Assembly (NCBI RefSeq): GCF_030269925.1
Contig: NC_085127.1
Location: 15,011,501-15,075,500 of the forward strand
Direction: 5' to 3'
DNA length: 64,000 nucleotides
From: Bombyx mori
Lineage: Eukaryota > Arthropoda > Insecta > Lepidoptera > Bombycidae
Shown here in pieces: positions 11,661 through 23,455 of this stretch. The stretch's first letter is position 1. Each line of letters opens with the position of its first letter. A program made the translations under genes and the position numbers. The notes below the pieces were generated by a model that did not search any database, was not told the origin of the DNA, and saw only the letters and a program-made list of their open reading frames with translations.

Positions 11661-12699
11661 TTTTTTCTTACTATAGCAGTTGCGGTGCGTGTTTGCCTGT
11701 TCATTTTGTTTGCCGATCGCGGCACTCTGAATGAGGCCGTCACTTCGATCATTCCTTTGCATTTTCGAACGACGGGCTTAAAGTAGAAAGGCTGAAGTGA
11801 TCATAGTCTACTCAGTGGCGTTTCAAAGAGCACGTAGACGTCAAACGCACACAACAAACTGTTTTGCTACTGCTTTCATGATGAATCAGTGAAACATATT
11901 TGTTCATCTATAATAAAAAATAGGTAAATATAATATACTAGGTATATAATAAATTAAATCCGCCCTTGACTTGACAACAGGACATTTGAGAGAAAGGTCC
12001 GTCAGCTTGCCGGATTCCGACAAATGTTATTGCAAGGCTTACCTAACCCTGTTAGTCAAGGCAATATTCTCTTCTGAGTGTCAAATGTTTGCGGAGAGCC
12101 CAGTGGTTGAGTTCGCAGACTACGTGAACGAATGAGAGATGAAATAAACGGTTTAATTGCATCGGGACACTAGCTGCTAGAGTTCGAAACGCATGATTAA
12201 TTCGCTCGCGCGCCGGTTGACGTATCCATAAATTACGTAAATTCATAAATTTCATGTTATTCATTTATCGCGAAAGTCATTTATCAACATGTACATATTA
12301 GGAAGTAAATCAATGAAAGTATGGAATAAAACAGCTTTATACAGCAAATATTAGGTACCTAGTTGCTAAACCTGAACCACAGCCAAAACTACCCCTAAAT
12401 GTTTAGAATTAAAACAATGGGTTAAGTAAGTGACGCAAATGCTTGCCAGGATAAAGTTGTGTGTGGTACGGGGGTGAGGGGGCGAGGGCAGGGGAACAAA
12501 CAAACAGACATTAGCGCAGTCCGCGGTCGTATCTCGGCGCGCAGTTAGTTTGTCTTCGCTACAAGCCCACTTGTTTTTGTTTGTGACACACTGAGTGAAG
12601 CTATTAAATTGTAATAAATATTATTCAAACGAATATTATGCCTAATAAAGACTAACAACGATCAATGAGGCATTAGATTGAATAGGCAGGGACGTAGCT

Positions 12700-13108
12700 T
12701 GAAGTCGTCGAGGCCTAAAGCATAAGACGTTCGATGCATTCGTATCAAGCGATACACCAATCTTTCTAATGAAATACGTACTTAACAAATGTTCACGATT
12801 GACTTCCACGGTGAAGTAATAGCATCGTGTAATGAAAATCAAACCTGCAAAATTATAATTTGCGTAAGCACTGGTGGTACGACCTCTTGTGAGTCCGCGC
12901 GGGTAGGTACCACCACCCTGCCCATTTCTACCGTGAAGCAGTAATACGTTTCGGTTTGAAGAGTAGGGCAGCCGTTATAACTATACTGAGACCTTAGAAC
13001 TTATATCTCAAGGTGATTGGCGGCATTTATATTGTAGATGTCCACGGGCTCCGGTATCCACATAACACCAGGTGGGCGGTGAGGTTATCCACTCATTTAA
13101 AAAAACTA
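12700..13108 (+). mobile_element. Bm1 SINE, near full length, sense
   Basis: Sense orientation: a degraded tRNA-like head (GTCGTCGAGGCCTAAAGCAT...), then the conserved TTCACGATTGACTTCCACGG and GCAAAATTATAATTTGCG blocks, GACCTCTTGTGAGTCCGCG, CGTTTCGGTTTGAAG, and an A-rich end after CACCAGGTGGGCGG. A segment of the head including box B is missing. Confidence 0.85.
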
Positions 13109-13747
13109 CAAAAATGGACAATGATGTATTTTTTGCGTGTCTAATATGTAGTAGCAGTGGAAACAAGGCTAGCAAGCTATTGTCTGATTGTGAAGACTTC
13201 TAAATGCTCTTCTATCTGTTTACCGACAGGTGAGCTTATCTGTCTGCCTACGCCTAAGAAAGTATTAACGGTCAATGGTTGTAATTAAATTACACCTATA
13301 ATGACTCCAAGTACCGTACCCGTTTCTTCCTAAGTCCTCCCGTTGTGTCCCCAACGTATGCAACATAACCGTCCTAACTCCAAGTCTCGTAGGCACAATA
13401 TACCGGCACCTACGCGCTGGCTGCTCTGGACACAGGCCCCGTGATTAATGACCGACCACCCTTTCACTTTCGCATATTTAACTCGCCCAGTTTATTTTGT
13501 AAGGGTTTTAGTTTTCCCCCAATAGAAATGTGTAGTGGTATGTGAAACAGCTTTATTTTCAGTGAGCTTATTTTGACTTTGAAATGAACAACTTTAATAG
13601 TGTTCGTTTTTAATTATTTTTTTTTTGTATTTAATAAAAATAGTTGGAAGTATCGATAGCTTCATTGAAGTCTTGTATTGAGTAATACGACTATACTGGA
13701 ATTTAAAACCAGCTCCAAAAATCGTATAGTAGTCATAGAAGAAGTAA
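13109..13747. other. No gene recognised
   Basis: Unique AT-rich DNA. 13979-14399, 14629-15042, 15282-15951 and 16317-16690 are the same. Confidence 0.5.
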
Positions 13748-13850
13748 TGTCGTGCGGTATAAAAACGGATTCAACTCCTATTTTCTTCGTCGTCTATTGT
13801 TTTTATCTTTTGTTATATCAATAAAGTCAAGAATAAGTGCACGTAATAAA
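13748..13850 (+). promoter_or_regulatory. TATA-like box and AATAAA-like signals, possible LTR remnant
   Basis: GGTATAAAAACGG (13757-13769) is followed about 50 bp later by AATAAAG and AATAAAA. This compact order resembles the U3-R part of an LTR, but no TG...CA ends, no second LTR and no internal domain were identified. A similar CTATAAAAACG occurs at about 4564. Weak. Confidence 0.2.
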
Positions 13851-13930
13851 ATACTATTGAAGCGGTAAGATTATTTTCGGGGATTGTTTAGACGCTGACA
13901 GTGTCTGTCTACCTGTGACTGGTAATTACC

Positions 13931-13978
13931 AGATACTACAACGGACCATAGGAATTCCTATGGTCCGTTGTAGTATCT
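13931..13978. repeat. 48-bp perfect palindrome without spacer
   Basis: Left arm 13931-13954 (AGATACTACAACGGACCATA + GGAA) is exactly the reverse complement of 13955-13978, centred on GAATTC. It is immediately preceded by another palindrome, GGTAATTACC (13921-13930). There are no other recognisable element ends around it. Confidence 0.9.
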
Positions 13979-14399
13979 TATATTCTTACTTAAGTCCTGC
14001 CGTATTTGCTATCATTAGTACTGTTGACGGGCAGGTCGTGCGACAGAAAGGATTTGTATCATGCCACCTTACCTGTTACCTATTCCCGCCCTGTAGTCAT
14101 CGTGTATTCGGGCTTTATAAACAGAATAGCTGATGTGTGATGAATGGTCTACTGCAATTTAGTATTTCCTTCGATTTTTGCAAGTCGTAAACATAATTAA
14201 AATTTCTAAAAAATATAAAGTACTAAGAGACGACAGGCTTCCAGTGAGCGACCTAGCATTAAGTAGATGTCGCCATAAAATCGTTATTGCCTGTACACGG
14301 TGGATGACATTACGAACACAACAACAACCACAACTGATCAAGAAAATAGGATTAGAGTTTTGTTATTTTGGTTCAAATATTTCATTTTGTTTTTAAACC

Positions 14400-14628
14400 C
14401 ATCTTTTTCTTTTATACCTATTCTAGGAACCTCAAGGGGCTCTACTAGATTCACAGAACGAAGTAGGTGAGCTCACGGGGCCCTAACCTGACGACGTTGC
14501 TAACACTAGCGCTAGCAAGAGCAGTGCTTCGAAGAATCTACGACCGGATCGGAAACGCGTCTGTGGTTTAATTTACTCGCCGAGCCCTTCGTCCCAAGCG
14601 ATGGGTTCAACGAAAACAGAATTTAGAA
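14400..14628 (-). mobile_element. Element 1-type LINE 3' tail lacking the first hairpin
   Basis: The minus strand carries the ORF2 C-terminal codons (CGACGAAGGGCTCG-like block at about 14590-14625) and the 3' UTR. The block corresponding to 39214-39249 of element 1, the stem-loop, is missing at a junction near 14556-14562. The remainder is moderately diverged and ends in a T-rich (antisense A-rich) stretch. Confidence 0.75.
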
Positions 14629-15042
14629 GTGAAACTTATAATACTTAATAAAATAAGAATAATCGCAAGGGTCAACCACCAACCACTCCGCAGTGCAATG
14701 GAGCAGTCTCACTCCGCGGGAACCGCCTGTATGATCACGGTATCTCTATGCCAGGTACGAGATGTTACACAGTTGATACACTAAATAGTAATAATTGTAA
14801 ATTATCTTTTATAGTATGAGGTAGCGCCCTCTGTGAATTGAAATTTTATCTTCACGTTTCATTATTTCGTTCCATCGAGCTTGTGAAATCACATCCAACG
14901 ATTCTAAAGAAGTTTCACTAAAAAAAAAATGGTTTCTGAGAAAGATTCTGCTGCTTTTTATCCGGTATATATGTGTTCCTTGTACCCATAAAACGGCGAA
15001 CAATCATAGCTTCATTCATGGGAAGGACACGAATTCTTCTTA

Positions 15043-15281
15043 TCTATATATAAATGAATTGCTGTTCGTTAGTCTCGCTAAAACTCGAGATCTGCTGGAC
15101 CGATTTGGCTAATTTTAGTTTTGAATTATTTGTAGAAGTCCAGAGAAGGTTTAAAATATGAAAATGCTCGGAATATAAATAAAAATAACAATTTCTTTTT
15201 CCCTTTTATGTGTCCCCCGTCGGACGGATTCCTTTTGTTTGTTTAAAGTTTATTTTACACGAAGTCTGCCGGATCAGCTAG
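15043..15281 (+). mobile_element. Short non-autonomous Helitron, TCTATATATAAATGAATTGC family
   Basis: The 239-bp element begins TC at 15043 after A and ends CTAG at 15278-15281 before T, the Helitron A|TC...CTAG|T insertion signature. It contains TCTCGCTAAAACTCGAG and GACCGATTTGGCTAATTTT, a block I recognise as widespread in lepidopteran genomes. No terminal inverted repeats or TSD are present, as expected. It is non-coding. Confidence 0.75.
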
Positions 15282-15951
15282 TTTAAAAATAAATATTCCT
15301 ATTTGTAGACAAATAATTGTTAAACAAAACAACGTTGTATTTACATTATTTGACAAAAGGGCAATGAGAGCGCTGCTATCGATCAAATAACTCTTCTACG
15401 TTCGTAGAATTGTAATTCATTAAGAAAATACTTCGTTGAGTATCTTCACTGGGAGGTTCTGTTTTTGAGAATTATTAAAGCTGAAGTGATATAATGGAAT
15501 TTTTCCTCAAAATCAGATTATTCATTGTCATTAAAGACTTGGAAGCAATTTGGCTTTGTGTAATATTGCTTGGACTTTAACAAAGAATGGAGAATAACAA
15601 TCAACGTAATTTTGTGGATTATATTTATGAATGGAATAACGACTTAAAAACGGGCAAGTGTGTAGCAGGCTATAGTAAAGATTTTCATTTTTTTGGGCCC
15701 AATCATATTATTATAACTATCGGTAAATTCTATTTAGCACTGATATGCACTTACTAGCTCACACCTAGTGTAATTTTAGTGCTCTTCAATCATTTCAGGC
15801 GCAAACATATTTGAAATGTAAGCTAAAGCGAGTGGAAAATTTTCTAAGCAAAAAAGATTTACCCACGCGATCGAAACCGTCGTAGTGAAAACCGTCGTTC
15901 GACCCGTACGTAGTCTGCGAAATTCGGTGACTACTTAAAGTCAGCTGCGCT

Positions 15952-16316
15952 GTGAGCTCCTCTAAAATCAAGACCTTGTTTGAGATTATACCACCATCTC
16001 GTTTTTACTATCGCACCGCTCGCCACCGGAGTAGAGTTCATCTATACTACCTGGAGCCACTGCGTTCATCCACAGTGCGCTTCCAGAGATCTTTTTTGTC
16101 ACGTACCATCCGGCTTTGGAATGAGCTCCCCTCCACGCTGCTTCCGGAGCGCTATGACATATCCTTCTTCAAACGAGGATTGTGGAGAGTACTTAACGAT
16201 AGGCATAGGCAGCGGCTTGGCTCTGCTCCTGGCATTGCTGAAGTTCATGGGCGACGGTAACCACTCACCATCAGGTGGGCCGTATGCTCAATTGCCTACA
16301 GGGGCAATAAAAAAAA
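15952..16316 (+). mobile_element. LINE 3' end, LWNELPS family, copy A
   Basis: The encoded tail reads SRFYYRTARHRSRVH, FQRSFLSRTIRLWNELPST and YDISFFKRGLWRVL, a C-terminal domain typical of several LINE groups (CR1/L2/Jockey-like). It is followed by CACCATCAGGTGGGCCGTATG and GGGGCAATAAAAAAAA. Only the last roughly 100 codons and a short 3' UTR are present. One frameshift near 16200 shifts the end. The clade is not assigned. Confidence 0.7.
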
Positions 16317-16690
16317 CTTGTGATAAATATAAATATTATCATCACATTGATAACGAAAAGTTTAAGTCGGAATAATATCGGCACAGAACAAGGAGAAATA
16401 CCCAACAATTTTCCTTTAAGTAACAGCTTATCTTAACCTTATCACAATTTAAAAAGCTCAGTTACGCAAGACCGAGTCTAGTACACCTGTGTCTTGCAAT
16501 TTTTATTATTCATTAATGTCCAGACCGGGGCCACAGTGCAGGGAAACAACCGTGAATCAGTTCTTTTTTTTTTAACGTGACTCAGGGAGTATGCTAACCT
16601 TCTCTATAAGAGTCTATACTCATTTTATGACAACAAGAGTGCCGTATCAACCAGACTTTGGTAGCCGCTATGGCAATTACAATAACGGCG

Positions 16691-17148
16691 TATTATTTTA
16701 TAATATTAATACGTGAAGCAAAAACTTTGTACATCTTTTTACGAAAATTGTGCGGACGGAGGAGTATGAAATTTCCCACACATATAGAGAATATAGAGAA
16801 TGAGTGCACAATACTAAATTTTTTTTAAATTATGCATAAAAAATACATTAAATCAATAAAAAAAACATTACACACACTACCATGTATTTGAGACACACAC
16901 GCATGCATACTGTTTGTTTATTGTCAAACTTTCTCTTATTGCAGTCTGTCAGTTATAGTCTGTAGTCTAATTAAGAATAGATTAAATATTGTTTTGTCTT
17001 TATTAATATTTGTCTAAAGTGTAGTCTTGGCGAAATCTGTGATTATAGAAATAATAAATAAATAGTCTTTGACAATAGAATCATAATAGTGTACAAACTT
17101 AGAATTTCAATTAATTATTCTCGAATTTTGACTACCGTGGACCATTAG
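16691..17148 (+). mobile_element. Non-autonomous Helitron, ACGTGAAGCAAAAACTTTG family, copy a
   Basis: The 5' block AATATTAATACGTGAAGC is followed by GCGCGGACGGAGGAGTATG-like sequence (GTGCGG here) and ends with CGTGGACCATTAG. Both termini are mutated (the TCTATATA start is degraded, CTAG has become TTAG), so this is an old copy. It shares the long central AT-rich body with 18159-18554, 20615-21034 and 31269-32091. Confidence 0.7.
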
Positions 17149-17275
17149 TTTTATAATAATTGGGATGAATCCGGAGAAAAAAGGTGTAGTTAGGTGTAGA
17201 CACAAAAGAAATAGTCCATAATCATTTTATCAATTCCAGGTATTTGTTGTAGCTCGTTTTTGTGGACAAACAATG

Positions 17276-17432
17276 TTTTTTTTACTTATTTTTTATTGCT
17301 TAGATGGGTGGACGAGCTCACAGTCCACCTGGTGCTAAGTGGTTACTGAAGCCCATAGACATCTACAACGTAAATGGGCCACCCACCTTAAGATATAACT
17401 TCTGAGGTCTCAGTATAGTTACAACGGCTTCG
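17276..17432 (-). mobile_element. Bm1 SINE 3' fragment, antisense
   Basis: Poly(T)/ATTGCTTAGATGGGTGGACG to GTCTCAGTATAGTTACAACG. Only the 3' third of the SINE is present. Confidence 0.85.
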
Positions 17433-18158
17433 GATTTTTCAAAAATATCTTCGGGATTTGTCAAATTATTTAAAATTAATATAATTAAAATATTCGTACG
17501 TTGCCGAGCTTTTACACATCAAAATGTTAATGCTACTTGAGACATTAGTTCTCAATTGTATTCAGCTGTTTTACCTTTTCTACTAGAAAGTATTTCTTCT
17601 TCGCTCTAGACTGGTTCTAGCAAGATCACTAAGGTAAGATCACTATAACCACTTGTACGAGAAGGTCTCTATGTAACTGTAAGCTCAAATGTAAAAGTTT
17701 TTCGGTCTGAGAAATAGCACGAATTTCATCAGCTAAAGTTAGTTTGGCGGTCATGTTTTGCTGCGATGTGCGTCTGATCCGATAAATTGAATTTCTAACA
17801 CAAGGAAGCCTCAATATAATAACGTTCATAGCTGGATTTCATAGTGGGAATATAATCCACGAAGATCAAGCAGTACCTACTATTTCTCATCACTTGCCCG
17901 AGGATATTTTAATTCTATAAGCTTTAAGTTTCAACTCAAAACTATCTTCAGTCATTGTTAAATTTCCTCGAATGGAAAAACAATTCTCCAAAATAAAATA
18001 TTTTTTTTCTCTTTTTAGTTCTTAAGCCTTGTAAAGTTGATTGTCTCGTTATTTGCGCCGTGTTATCGATAATAAATTTCGCACCGTACTGGTTCAAATT
18101 AAATGTCTTTTTAAATCATATTCGACTATCAAACTAGTTCGCAGCGAATTCTGTTTCA
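17433..18158. other. No gene recognised
   Basis: AT-rich. The later stretch 18555-18919 has a GC-richer patch with GGTTTGAGTCC (about 18668) that resembles a Pol III box B, without a convincing box A. Confidence 0.5.
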
Positions 18159-18554
18159 TCTATATATTAATACGTGAAGCAAAAACTTTGTATCCCTTTT
18201 TACGAAAATTGCGCGGACGGAGGAGTATGAAATTTTCCACACTTATAGAGAATATACAGAAGAAGTGCACAATGCAAAAGATACATTAAATCAATAAAGA
18301 AAACATTACACACACTACCATGTATTTGACACAACACAAATAAATATAAATATACTCTTTGTTTATTGTCAATTGTCAAACTTTTGTTAGTGTTTAAAGT
18401 CTGTGGTCAAATTGAGAATAGATGAATATTGTTTGGCGAAATCTGTGATTATAGTATATAAGTACAATAGTATTTGGCAATAGAACCATAATAATGTTTA
18501 AACATAAAGTTTCAATTGATTAAAGTCGAATTTCGACTTCAGCGGGACCACTAG
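18159..18554 (+). mobile_element. Non-autonomous Helitron, same family, copy b
   Basis: It begins TCTATATATTAATACG after A18158 and ends GGGACCACTAG before T18555, with intact Helitron boundaries. The internal part is shorter than copy c because of deletions around the microsatellite. The open frames inside derive from the repeat and are not genes. Confidence 0.8.
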
Positions 18555-18919
18555 TTAAAATAAAATATATCTACGTTCCCTCAGCGGCTCAGCGTTACTG
18601 AATGTCGTTTAGCTGTATCCACAAACCCCGTTAGCACCGGTAATAAGCCAGTTTCTATTCGTCCCCGGTTTGAGTCCGGACCGGGCCGCTTATCACGAGG
18701 TTTTTAATGGCCGCCACGAGAACAAACGGCTCGCCACTTGTAATTTGTTGGTATTCTCCCTTCAGTTGCTCCAATTATTTTATTTATTTCTCACAGCAGT
18801 GTGATTTAAATCAAGAAAAAATATATATTTAGGCCGCAAAAACAGATAATCAAGAGAGTTAAAAGTAACCCTCACCGATCTAGGGCGTGTATTATTGGTA
18901 AGGCGTCTTGGGGTCTAAG

Positions 18920-19332
18920 ACTAGGACGTTTTGTGAGCTGCACGAGTAGGTACTTATTTCTGCCGGCAAGCTATGCGTTTTGGCTTAAAGGGTGGAACAA
19001 CCGTTACTCTGTAAAAACTGAGACTTGGAACTCATGCTTCAAGGTGGGTGGCGGCATTTACCTTGTAGATGTCTATGGGATCCGGAAACCTCATAATACC
19101 GTGTGGACTTTTTTTTTATTGCATAGACCAGTGGACAAGCTCACTGCCCACCTCGTGTTAAGTGGTTATTGGAGCCCATAGACATCGACAACCTAAATGC
19201 CGCCACCCACCTGAAGATAAATTCTAAGGTCTTAGTATAGTTACAACGGCTGTCTTACCCTTCAATCAGCAGAAATAGGCAGGCTGGTGGTACTTACCCG
19301 TGCAGACTCACAAGAGGTCCACCAATAAATAC
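18920..19332. mobile_element. Two Bm1 copies tail to tail (sense then antisense)
   Basis: 18920-19107 is a diverged sense Bm1 (GTGAGCTGCACGAGTAGGTA, AAGGTGGGTGGCGGCATTTA). From 19108 an antisense Bm1 begins with poly(T) and runs to ACAAGAGGTCCACCA at about 19325. The second probably inserted at the A-rich end of the first. Any open frame here is repeat-derived. Confidence 0.8.
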
Positions 19333-19528
19333 TGTAAACTTCCTTCATATTCTGCGCATATGTATGTTGCTTTATTATTGGTTTACGTAGATAAACTGCG
19401 GCACATTCTCACGCGAATCTCTTGGTCGCATTCAACGTCGCCCGCGGGAAGAAGTGGGGTGGTTTCATTATAGACAATACACAGACAAAATCTCTATATA
19501 CTTTAACCTGAAAAATAATATATTATAA

Positions 19529-19795
19529 CGGCCGTCTGGTGTAGTGGTAAGTGACATGGTCACTACACAAGGGGGTCGCGGGTTCGAATCCCGCCAAGGG
19601 AAGATATTTGTATGATAAATATAAATGGCTTTTCCAGGGTTATGGATGTACATTAAATATATGTATGTGTATAATAAAAATCTTACATTTATATCCATTA
19701 TCTGGTACCTGTAACACAAGTTCTTTACGAACTTATCACGGGACCAGTTAACGTGGCGTGATTGTTAGTAAATATTTATTTATTTATTATTATGG
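19529..19795 (+). mobile_element. tRNA-derived SINE (not Bm1)
   Basis: The head looks like a tRNA gene: TGGTGTAGTGG (box A-like, 19537-19547) and GGTTCGAATCC (box B, 19581-19591). A non-tRNA body follows, carrying ACGAACTTATCACGGGACCA, and a TATTTATTTATTTATTATTA tail. A stand-alone tRNA is unlikely because the first half does not close an acceptor stem with the GCCAAGGGAAG end and the body continues as a repeat. The element type is known in Lepidoptera; the exact family name is not asserted. Confidence 0.75.
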
Positions 19796-20614
19796 TAGAT
19801 ACCCAGTATGGATTTGAAATCTCTTGGATTAAAAGCACGTGTAGATCTGTTATCTTCTGAGCGCGATGAACCAACCTCTCGTCCTTTGGCGAAATTATAA
19901 TAACTTTAGAACAACAGTTGTCATATATGTATGTACGTAGACCCTTTATAGATAGTTTTATGAAACCGTTGCTAAACTATTATTAATTATCTAATTATTA
20001 ACGAATATTTATAAAAACTATTCGTGCAAAAAGCCTTGGCTAACCCTTCAACCCTGAAATTCTTAAACTCAAGCTAACCCTTTCATCCAACATAGATCGT
20101 AACTTGTGATTTTATTTTCGTTCAACTAGACGGTATAATCCACCGCCGGATCCGAACTACCCGCTAATAAATCACAGGGGTTAAGAAGAGACCGAGAAAT
20201 AAAAAATAATACCATTTATCACCCCTTTCGGTTTTTATTCATTGTTCAGTTACTAAGGGATGTTTTCACCTGATAACTCCGGGGTTGATTCTTTTCAGTT
20301 TAGTTAGTAAATATGATTTGGGTAAGTGTTTGATAAAATGGAATTTTTTTATGACTTTCAAATGAGTTCCGGAGATTTTCAATTTTATTATGACAGTTAA
20401 ACTTTATTGGTTTTAAATGTACTTTCGTAAGTCGCACTGCACTACGTCGCTTTTACAAAGGCTACATAATATTATTATGTGATTTTCTCTCCAGCTACTA
20501 TGCAGATAATTTGTTATAACAACAACCTCCTTCCCTTTATATATTTTCCTGGTAGTTGCGTTGAACGGATTCATGACACCGTTCTACTTAATAATTTAAA
20601 TTCTATTGTTCTAA
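19796..20614. other. No gene recognised
   Basis: Unique AT-rich DNA. 21035-22070 and 22556-22980 also show nothing identifiable; the frame at 21219-21470 lacks recognisable motifs. Confidence 0.5.
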
Positions 20615-21034
20615 TCTATATAATATTAATACGTGAAGCAAAAACTTTGTACCCCTTTTTACGAAAATTGCGCGGACGGAGGAGTATGAAATTTCCAACA
20701 CTTGTAGAGAATATAGAGAAGGAGTGCAGAATGCTAATATTTTATTTAAATTAAGCATTAATAATACATGAAATCAATAAAAAAAATCATTACATACTAC
20801 CATATATTTGATACACACACACACACACACACATATAAATACTCTTTATTTACTGTCAAATTGAGAATAGGTTATTATCATTATAGTTTATCTTTAATAT
20901 TATTTGTCTATAGTGTAGTCTTGGCGAAATCTGTGATTATAGAAGTAAAGCTTCAGACAATAGAAGCATAATAATGTTCAAAATTTTATTATAATTTCAA
21001 TATAGTCTAATTTCGACTATTACGGGACCACTAG
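20615..21034 (+). mobile_element. Non-autonomous Helitron, same family, copy c, with (AC)n
   Basis: A20614|TCTATATAATATTAATACG at the start and GGGACCACTAG|T21035 at the end. An (AC)n microsatellite lies at about 20812-20832 inside. This is the cleanest example of the family's 5' end in the window. Confidence 0.8.
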
Positions 21035-22070
21035 TAATTATAATTCGCCTTAACAACCCAAGGTACCTGACGGTTGCCGTCATCGACTTTGCTGACAACT
21101 TATAACGAGATGAGCCATCAGCTATTATCTACCCCAATAAAACTAGGGAGCTCGAAGTCCGTAGCCAAATCACCCAATACACTTCGAAAACGTAGTTAGG
21201 AATATCATATCTATAATCATGACTAAGGTTCGTGTAAGAGTATTTTACCCTACTGAATTCATTAAATACTGTGAGCACAGTTCGTTCCTGTCTTTGATGT
21301 TATTTGTGGAACTGTCGGCTATATTGGGACAAAGAACGTCTTACAAACTGCGGCACTTTGATCTCGAAGTGTCAGGACAGCAGATTAACTTATGGCTGTG
21401 TGATTACAGACTACAGATAGTTTTATCTGTTTTTGGAAATGGCGATGGCTTTTCTGCATCAAATGTTTGAGATAGCTCAGTGCGTGTTTCATTTAAAGTT
21501 TTTTATTTTTATTTTTGTGATTGTCGCAAAACAATACCGACATTTGTATATTGGTTAAGACCCAGTTCACACGTGGTTCAATATTCAATTTGGGGTTCAT
21601 GCAATAATGAACCATTGCTAATTTAGATTTCAATTAAGGTATCTAGTTGTTTAATTAACTTGTCTCAGAATATCTTTGCCACGATCTAAGTGCTGATTGT
21701 TTTTGTCGAGCACTTAATTCGTTTTGTTAGAGACTTTGTACATTTAATTAAAATCGACGATGTTCGCTACTAATAGATAAATATTCCCACTCCTATCATG
21801 AGATACTTGTATCGATTGGGAAACTAATAAGCTTTGCGAAATGATTACGACGTATTACAAAGAGATTGTAAAAGTAGATTCAATCAAATTCCATGAAAGC
21901 ATATTTCATATGGTTGGTTTAAAAGAGCATTAAAGTGAAAGCTATCTTTGACTTTTATCTTAGATCTTTTATCTAAATAAAATGTTAAACTGGCTTAATC
22001 ATGGGTTTATTATCGCTTATTTTTTGCGTCGAAGCAGTCAAGCGTGCCGGGTTGAAGGATGGGAGAGCCG

Positions 22071-22555
22071 TTTTTTTTCTTTTTTTTTATTGCCCTTGTA
22101 GGGAGACGAGCATACGGCCCACCTGATGGTGAGTGGTTACCGTTGCTCATGGACTTCAGCAATGCTAGGGGCAGAGCCAAGCCGCTGCCTACCGCTTAAT
22201 ACTCTCCACAAGCCTCGTTTGAAGAAGGACATGTCATAGCGCTCGGGAAACACCGTGGAGGGTAGCTCATTCCATAGCCGGATGGTACGTGGCAAAAAAG
22301 ACCTCTGGAAACGCACTGTGGATGACCGCAGTGGCTCCAGGTAGTACGGATGTACTCTACTCCGGTGGCGGGCGGTGCGATGGTAAAAACGAGATGCCGG
22401 TATCATCTCGAACAACTCCTCAGAGCACTCCCCATGGAACACACGGTACAAAATACAGAGGGAGGGAGCCGTTAAATAATACAATTGAGTCTTCAGCGTC
22501 ATGTCTCCAGGTGAGCTGTCCGCGGGCTCCACCAGAATCTTGACGGCTGGGAGCT
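22071..22555 (-). mobile_element. LINE 3' end, LWNELPS family, copy B (longest)
   Basis: This minus-strand copy has an open frame of 131 codons (22532-22137): SLCILYRVFHGECSEELFEM, then the shared RTARHRSRVHPYYLEPLRSS, RTIRLWNELPST, FFKRGLWRVLSG. It extends about 30 codons further upstream than the others. Poly(T) at 22071-22088 marks the 3' end. It is 5'-truncated, so this is not a functional gene. Confidence 0.75.
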
Positions 22556-22980
22556 GGAATTTATCTACAACACAGATCTGAAAACATTCTCTTTAAGTTA
22601 TTGGACCATAGGGCAACGAACGCTAATACCTATATTTCAATTATGTAATAAAAAACATTATAACAAAATTGAAAATTCAATTAACGCAGATCCCAAATTC
22701 ATTAGCAAACCAGAGCTCTGAATTCTTCATACAAGAACGTGAATTAGTTATGTGCATATGATTACATAGCTCTGCTTGTTCTCATTTGAATAATCGACGT
22801 TTTCATTAATTCAAAAGCGATGAAAGTTTGTATGAATAATATTTAAATTTTAGACTAATTTTGATTTAAATGGCGTTTAACAAATTCAGTATAGGACATA
22901 CAAGTAAATTATAATTTATGAACAGACTGAATTTCAAATGAAGGCAAGATAATTTTCATATATCTGACAGAGCCCATTAA

Positions 22981-23455
22981 ATGGAATTATTGGTGAGTAA
23001 TTTAAATGATTCGACTCCATTGTCAAGAGTGTTCGGATGTGAGACCTGGAGAGTGACCAAGACACTCAGGAACCGACTGCAGGTATTTGTAAATAAGTGC
23101 TTGAGGTCGATACTCCGCATATTCTGGCCAGTCACTATCTCTAATAAAGACCTTTGGACTAAATGTGACCAAAATCCCATCGCGCAAGACATTGCTCATC
23201 GGAAATGGCGTTGGATAGGACACACTCTACGGCGCAGCGGAGTCAACGCAGAATCAATCGCGTTTGAGTAGCAACCGCTTGCCAGGAGAAGACTTAGTCG
23301 CCCTGTACACACTTGGCAACGCACCGTGGAGAATGAGATGAGGACTGCCAACGTGACCTGGAGTGATGTCAAGGAGCAAGCGCAAGACAGGGTAAAGTGG
23401 AGACAACTTGTGAGGGCCCTATGTACCAGCTGGGTACCCTAGGACTACAACAACA
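22981..23455 (+). pseudogene. RTE-like LINE C-terminal fragment
   Basis: The reading VFGCETWRVTKTLRNRLQVF, NKCLRSILRIFWP, RKWRWIGHTLRR continues after one in-frame stop (near 23269) into SRPVHTWQRTVENEM, WSDVKEQAQDRVKWRQLV and RALCTSW. This is the distal domain found in endonuclease-reverse-transcriptase LINEs of RTE-like type. The reverse-transcriptase core is absent, so it is a truncated, broken copy. Confidence 0.65.

Noticed and set aside
13748..13850. Solo LTR
   Set aside because: TATA-like and AATAAA-like signals are present, but no terminal TG...CA, TSD or second copy could be found; kept only as a low-confidence signal.
19531..19605. A stand-alone tRNA gene (box A, box B, tRNA-like length)
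   Set aside because: The ends do not form a convincing acceptor stem and the sequence continues into a body and ATTT-type tail, as in a tRNA-derived SINE.
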